From Rhodoferax sp. UBA4409 (GTDB lineage: Bacteria; Pseudomonadota; Gammaproteobacteria; Burkholderiales; Burkholderiaceae_C): a DNA stretch of 18,288 nucleotides. Within the stretch, counting starts at the first letter, position 1. Each line of letters opens with the position of its first letter. Location of the stretch: contig DGQR01000211.1 in assembly GCA_002390825.1 (NCBI GenBank), positions 1 to 18,288 on the forward strand, given 5' to 3'. Both the position numbers and the translations under genes were made by a program. Positions 16,046 to 18,288 of this stretch are shown here, piece by piece. The notes beneath the pieces were generated by a model. That model was not told where the DNA came from and ran no database searches. It saw nothing but the letters and a program-made list of their open reading frames with translations.

Positions 16046-16143
16046 GAATCTCCAGAATTCATCCCATCGTTACTGATTGTCTGCAGGTACGCAGGCTTTG
16101 CAATCGGCGGCGACGCCGGTTCATTCTTTTTAGGAGTTTCGCA

Positions 16144-17670
16144 ATGGCCTCAACCATCAACACCAATATCCAGTCGCTGACTGCACAGCGCAACTTGTCG
16201 ATGTCCCAAGCTTCTTTGACGACATCTATGCAACGCCTGTCGTCCGGTTTGCGCATCAACAGCGCAAAAGATGATGCGGCGGGCCTAGCCATCACCGACC
16301 GCATGACCTCACAGATCCGCGGCCTGAACCAGGCAGCGCGCAACGCCAATGACGGCATTTCTCTGGCGCAGGTAGCCGAAGGGGCGCTGGGCAGCACGTC
16401 CAGCAACTTGCAACGTATCCGCGAACTGGCGGTGCAAGCAGCCAATGGCACCAATAGCGCGAGCGACCGCTTGGCCCTGCAACAAGAAGTGTTGCAACTC
16501 ACCACAGAAATCTCACGCGTGGGCAGCCAAACTGAATTTAACGGCTTGAAATTACTGGACGGCAGCTACACCACCCAGCAGTTCCAGGTGGGCGCCAATG
16601 CCAACCAAACGATTGGCGTGAGCGTCACCAGCGCACGTGCAGTAGACATGGGCAACAACGAAGTGAAGTCCTCCGCTACCGCACCCAGCATTGCAACGGC
16701 AGCATCCGGCGGCTCACTGGCCGGTGCAGTTAACGGATTTTTGGCACAAACCCTGACATTGGCAGGCAATGGCACCGTCAACACAATTCCCGCAACTGGT
16801 ACTCTGGATGCCGGTAGCAGCGCAAAAGCCATTGCTACCGCCATCAACGCATTCACCGCACTAAGCGGCGTTACGGCAGTAGCAACGACCAAAGCCACAC
16901 TCTCCAGCGTGGGGCTGGGATCGGTCCAGTTCCAACTCCAAGGCAGCAATTTGCCGCCGGAAACTCCGATCACCGTCTCTGCCACCATCAACAACACCAG
17001 CGACCTCGCACCTTTGGCCCAAGCCATCAATGCGCAAAGTGGTACGACCGGCATCACTGCAGTCGCTGACAAGACGGGCAGGCTTGTCTTGACCCAAGCG
17101 GACGGCGATGACATCAAAATCTTGAACATGAACGTGACCGGCGGATTGACCGGCGCGACCATGGTGGGGGAAGATGCGGTCACTCCAGTCACGTTTCAGC
17201 CTGCTACCGGTGGCACCGCCACCCCGCCCACCAGCGATATCGCTATTGCCGTGGGGGGCAAAGTCGCCCTGAATTCGGCCGCAGGATTCACCCTGACTAG
17301 CACCGACACCACAGGCACGCTGATCACCGGAGGAAGCCAGGGCAGTGCACTCTCGTCCGTCGCAAAAATCGATATCAGCACCCAAGAGGGCGCCAACGCG
17401 GCATTGCTGGTGGTGGACGGCGCTTTGGCATCCATTAGTGCCAACCGCGCACAGCTTGGTGCGGTGCAGAACCGGTTCCTGACGACGATCGAGAACTTGC
17501 AAACCAACAGCGAAAACCTGTCCGCCTCACGTTCGCGTATTCAAGATGCGGACTTTGCGATGGAAACCGCCAATCTCTCGCGCACCCAGATCCTGCAACA
17601 GGCAGGCACCGCGATGGTGGCCCAGGCGAACCAGTTGCCACAGGGCGTGCTGCAGTTGTTGAAGGGCTAA
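16144..17670 (+). CDS. fliC: Flagellin, copy 2
   Basis: A 508-residue flagellin with intact D0/D1 ends: MASTINTNIQSLTAQRNLSM at the start, then RIRELAVQAANGTNSASD, and QANQLPQGVLQLLKG at the end. The variable middle (about 150-410) is some 25 residues longer than in copy 1 and differs in sequence, apart from a DKTGRLVLTQADGDDIKI segment. ATG 16144 is chosen because it follows TAGGAG with seven bases of spacing and gives the universal flagellin N-terminus. An in-frame ATG at 16033 would add 37 arginine-rich residues encoded by the leader and is rejected. The two flagellin genes are divergent and nearly identical in their first 60 coding bases. It is a single-gene unit with its own FliA-type promoter. 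Confidence 0.97.
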   Translation: MASTINTNIQSLTAQRNLSMSQASLTTSMQRLSSGLRINSAKDDAAGLAITDRMTSQIRGLNQAARNANDGISLAQVAEGALGSTSSNLQRIRELAVQAANGTNSASDRLALQQEVLQLTTEISRVGSQTEFNGLKLLDGSYTTQQFQVGANANQTIGVSVTSARAVDMGNNEVKSSATAPSIATAASGGSLAGAVNGFLAQTLTLAGNGTVNTIPATGTLDAGSSAKAIATAINAFTALSGVTAVATTKATLSSVGLGSVQFQLQGSNLPPETPITVSATINNTSDLAPLAQAINAQSGTTGITAVADKTGRLVLTQADGDDIKILNMNVTGGLTGATMVGEDAVTPVTFQPATGGTATPPTSDIAIAVGGKVALNSAAGFTLTSTDTTGTLITGGSQGSALSSVAKIDISTQEGANAALLVVDGALASISANRAQLGAVQNRFLTTIENLQTNSENLSASRSRIQDADFAMETANLSRTQILQQAGTAMVAQANQLPQGVLQLLKG

Positions 17671-17672
17671 GA

Positions 17673-17687
17673 CGGGGGACCTCCCCG
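17673..17687 (+). terminator. Possible weak terminator of flagellin copy 2
   Basis: CGGGG and CCCCG pair around loop GACCT, three bases after the stop codon. No T-run follows, so it would be weak or Rho-assisted at best. Flagellin read-through toward flhD is therefore possible. Confidence 0.35.
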
Positions 17688-17770
17688 GCTTAGGCCGCTT
17701 CATTGAATTCCGCCGTGCAAACGCGCGCTCCAGCGAGCAGGCCTGCACACGTTTCATTCGCATTCCGTGC

Positions 17771-17797
17771 TTTAGTTTGTGACTCGCGTGCCGATAA
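17771..17797 (+). promoter_or_regulatory. FliA (sigma-28) type promoter upstream of flhD
   Basis: TTTAGTTT (6 of 8 to TAAAGTTT), exactly 11 bases, then GCCGATAA (8 of 8) at 17790-17797. It faces flhD with a predicted start near 17804, giving a leader of about 185 bases. No other gene lies between. Confidence 0.75.
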
Positions 17798-17850
17798 AGG
17801 TGCAGTGCCGCCCTGTTGTGGCGAGCCCCTCTTTGCTGTGATCTGGGCCC

Positions 17851-17869
17851 TGTAGGCATTTTTCCTACA
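17851..17869. promoter_or_regulatory. Inverted repeat upstream of flhD, likely response-regulator site
   Basis: TGTAGGCATTTTTCCTACA has perfect six-base arms around seven bases. On the opposite strand it contains TAGGAAAAAT, the same half as the RcsAB box described upstream of enterobacterial flhDC; the overall form also fits LuxR/FixJ-class response regulators. A short RNA hairpin in the leader is the alternative. Confidence 0.5.
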
Positions 17870-17989
17870 CAGTGTTCCGGCAGCACTGACACGCGGATTA
17901 GACGAATTCCGATTTAAGTTCTTCGTCCCCCCGCACAGAATTCGCTCCATGGTGATTCAAACGAATCGCCCCCACTCAGGAGCTGAATC

Positions 17990-18288
17990 ATGCGTAACGA
18001 ACAAATCCTCGCCGAGATCCGCGAAGCCAACATGACCTACCTCATGCTGGCGCAAACTCTCATCCGTCAAGACAAAGCCGAAGCCTTGTTCCGCTTGGGC
18101 ATGTCGGAAGAAGCTGCCGACATGATCGGCGCACTCTCCCCCGCCCAGATCATGCGCATTGCCTCCGGCAACATGCTGCTGTGCCGCTTCCGTGTCGATG
18201 ACGACATCGTCTGGAACCTGCTGACCAACCACTCGGTCAACAAAGTGGACAACGACGCCACCACCAAGCTGCACGCCAGCATCCTGAT
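17990..18288 (+). CDS. flhD: Flagellar master transcription regulator FlhD (3' end outside window)
   Basis: The first 99 residues are visible; the gene runs off the right edge (full FlhD is about 105-120 residues). The sequence is typical: MRNEQILAEIREANMTYLML, LAQTLIRQDKAEALFRLGMS, ALSPAQIMRIASGNMLLCRF. Cys65 matches the position of the intersubunit disulfide cysteine known in the E. coli protein. FlhD pairs with FlhC as FlhD4C2 to activate class II flagellar promoters. ATG 17990 is preceded by AGGAG with seven bases of spacing. flhC is expected just beyond the window. A FliA-type promoter and an inverted repeat lie upstream. Confidence 0.96.
   Translation, partial: MRNEQILAEIREANMTYLMLAQTLIRQDKAEALFRLGMSEEAADMIGALSPAQIMRIASGNMLLCRFRVDDDIVWNLLTNHSVNKVDNDATTKLHASIL

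Larger units (their letters stand above)
15709..16143. promoter_or_regulatory. Divergent control region between the two flagellin genes
   Basis: These 435 bases hold two back-to-back FliA-type promoters and two long leaders of nearly equal length (about 132 and 134 bases). The central 100 bases contain a repeated GCATTTGCCC (15907-15916 and 15936-15945), the second copy inside the inverted repeat GGGCATTTGCCC, and a 13-base palindrome AATTCTGAGAATT (15949-15961), both plausible protein-binding sites. Each leader ends with a CGGC-type hairpin and then TTTTTAGGAGTT before the start codon. No gene was found inside. Confidence 0.7.
17671..17989. promoter_or_regulatory. Intergenic region upstream of flhD
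   Basis: These 319 bases hold, in order, a weak GC hairpin after the flagellin stop, a FliA-type promoter with a perfect -10, a 19-base inverted repeat, an adjacent imperfect CAGTG/CACTG repeat (17870-17888) and the flhD ribosome-binding site. I could not identify a convincing sigma-70 promoter. The arrangement looks like a busy regulatory region for the flagellar master operon. Confidence 0.6.

Noticed and set aside
16033..16143. Upstream in-frame ATG that would extend flagellin copy 2 by 37 residues
   Set aside because: The extension is arginine-rich and unlike any flagellin, lies in the leader, and the downstream ATG has a perfect ribosome-binding site and the universal N-terminus.
17949..18035. 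Short open frame (28 codons) overlapping the flhD start in another frame
   Set aside because: There is no ribosome-binding site before its ATG and nothing recognisable in its product; it is probably chance.
1..18288. CRISPR array, tRNA, insertion sequence or integration site
   Set aside because: No regularly spaced repeats, tRNA-like folds, transposase frames or terminal inverted repeats were seen while reading the window.

Overview
The window looks like part of a betaproteobacterial chromosome, most likely Comamonadaceae (Rhodoferax/Curvibacter-like). The evidence is the GC-rich coding sequence, flagellins beginning MASTINTNIQSLTAQRN and ending LPQGVL, a FlhD-type flagellar master regulator, and the fliC-fliD-fliS-fliT order. 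The genus is inferred from remembered protein style, not from a search.

Left part (1-5255, + strand). The 3' end of a secreted RTX-type calcium-binding protein is followed, with tiny gaps or overlaps, by a 1028-residue protein made of two tandem TPR plus GT-B glycosyltransferase-like modules, and then by two FkbM-family methyltransferases. Middle part (5224-11659, - strand). A tightly packed operon encodes a complete type I secretion system (PrtD-like ABC exporter, HlyD-type adaptor, TolC-type outer-membrane channel). It ends with a second TPR-glycosyltransferase protein that meets the + strand operon tail to tail. Together they read as one functional locus: a large RTX protein, its exporter, and a set of sugar-transfer and methyl-transfer enzymes that could decorate it (or the nearby flagellins) before secretion.

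Right part (11755-18288). This is a late flagellar gene cluster: fliT, fliS, fliD and one flagellin on the - strand, a divergent second flagellin on the + strand, and the start of flhD running off the window. I read FliA (sigma-28)-type promoters with an 11-base spacer in front of both flagellins, fliD and fliST, and one with a perfect GCCGATAA -10 box in front of flhD. That last one is unexpected, because flhDC normally sits at the top of the cascade.

Most noteworthy: the linked secretion/glycosylation locus, the double-headed TPR-glycosyltransferase whose first module lacks a lysine present in the other two copies, the FliA-type promoter and an RcsB/LuxR-type inverted repeat in front of flhD, and the mirrored flagellin control region. 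No tRNA, rRNA, insertion sequence or CRISPR array was seen.
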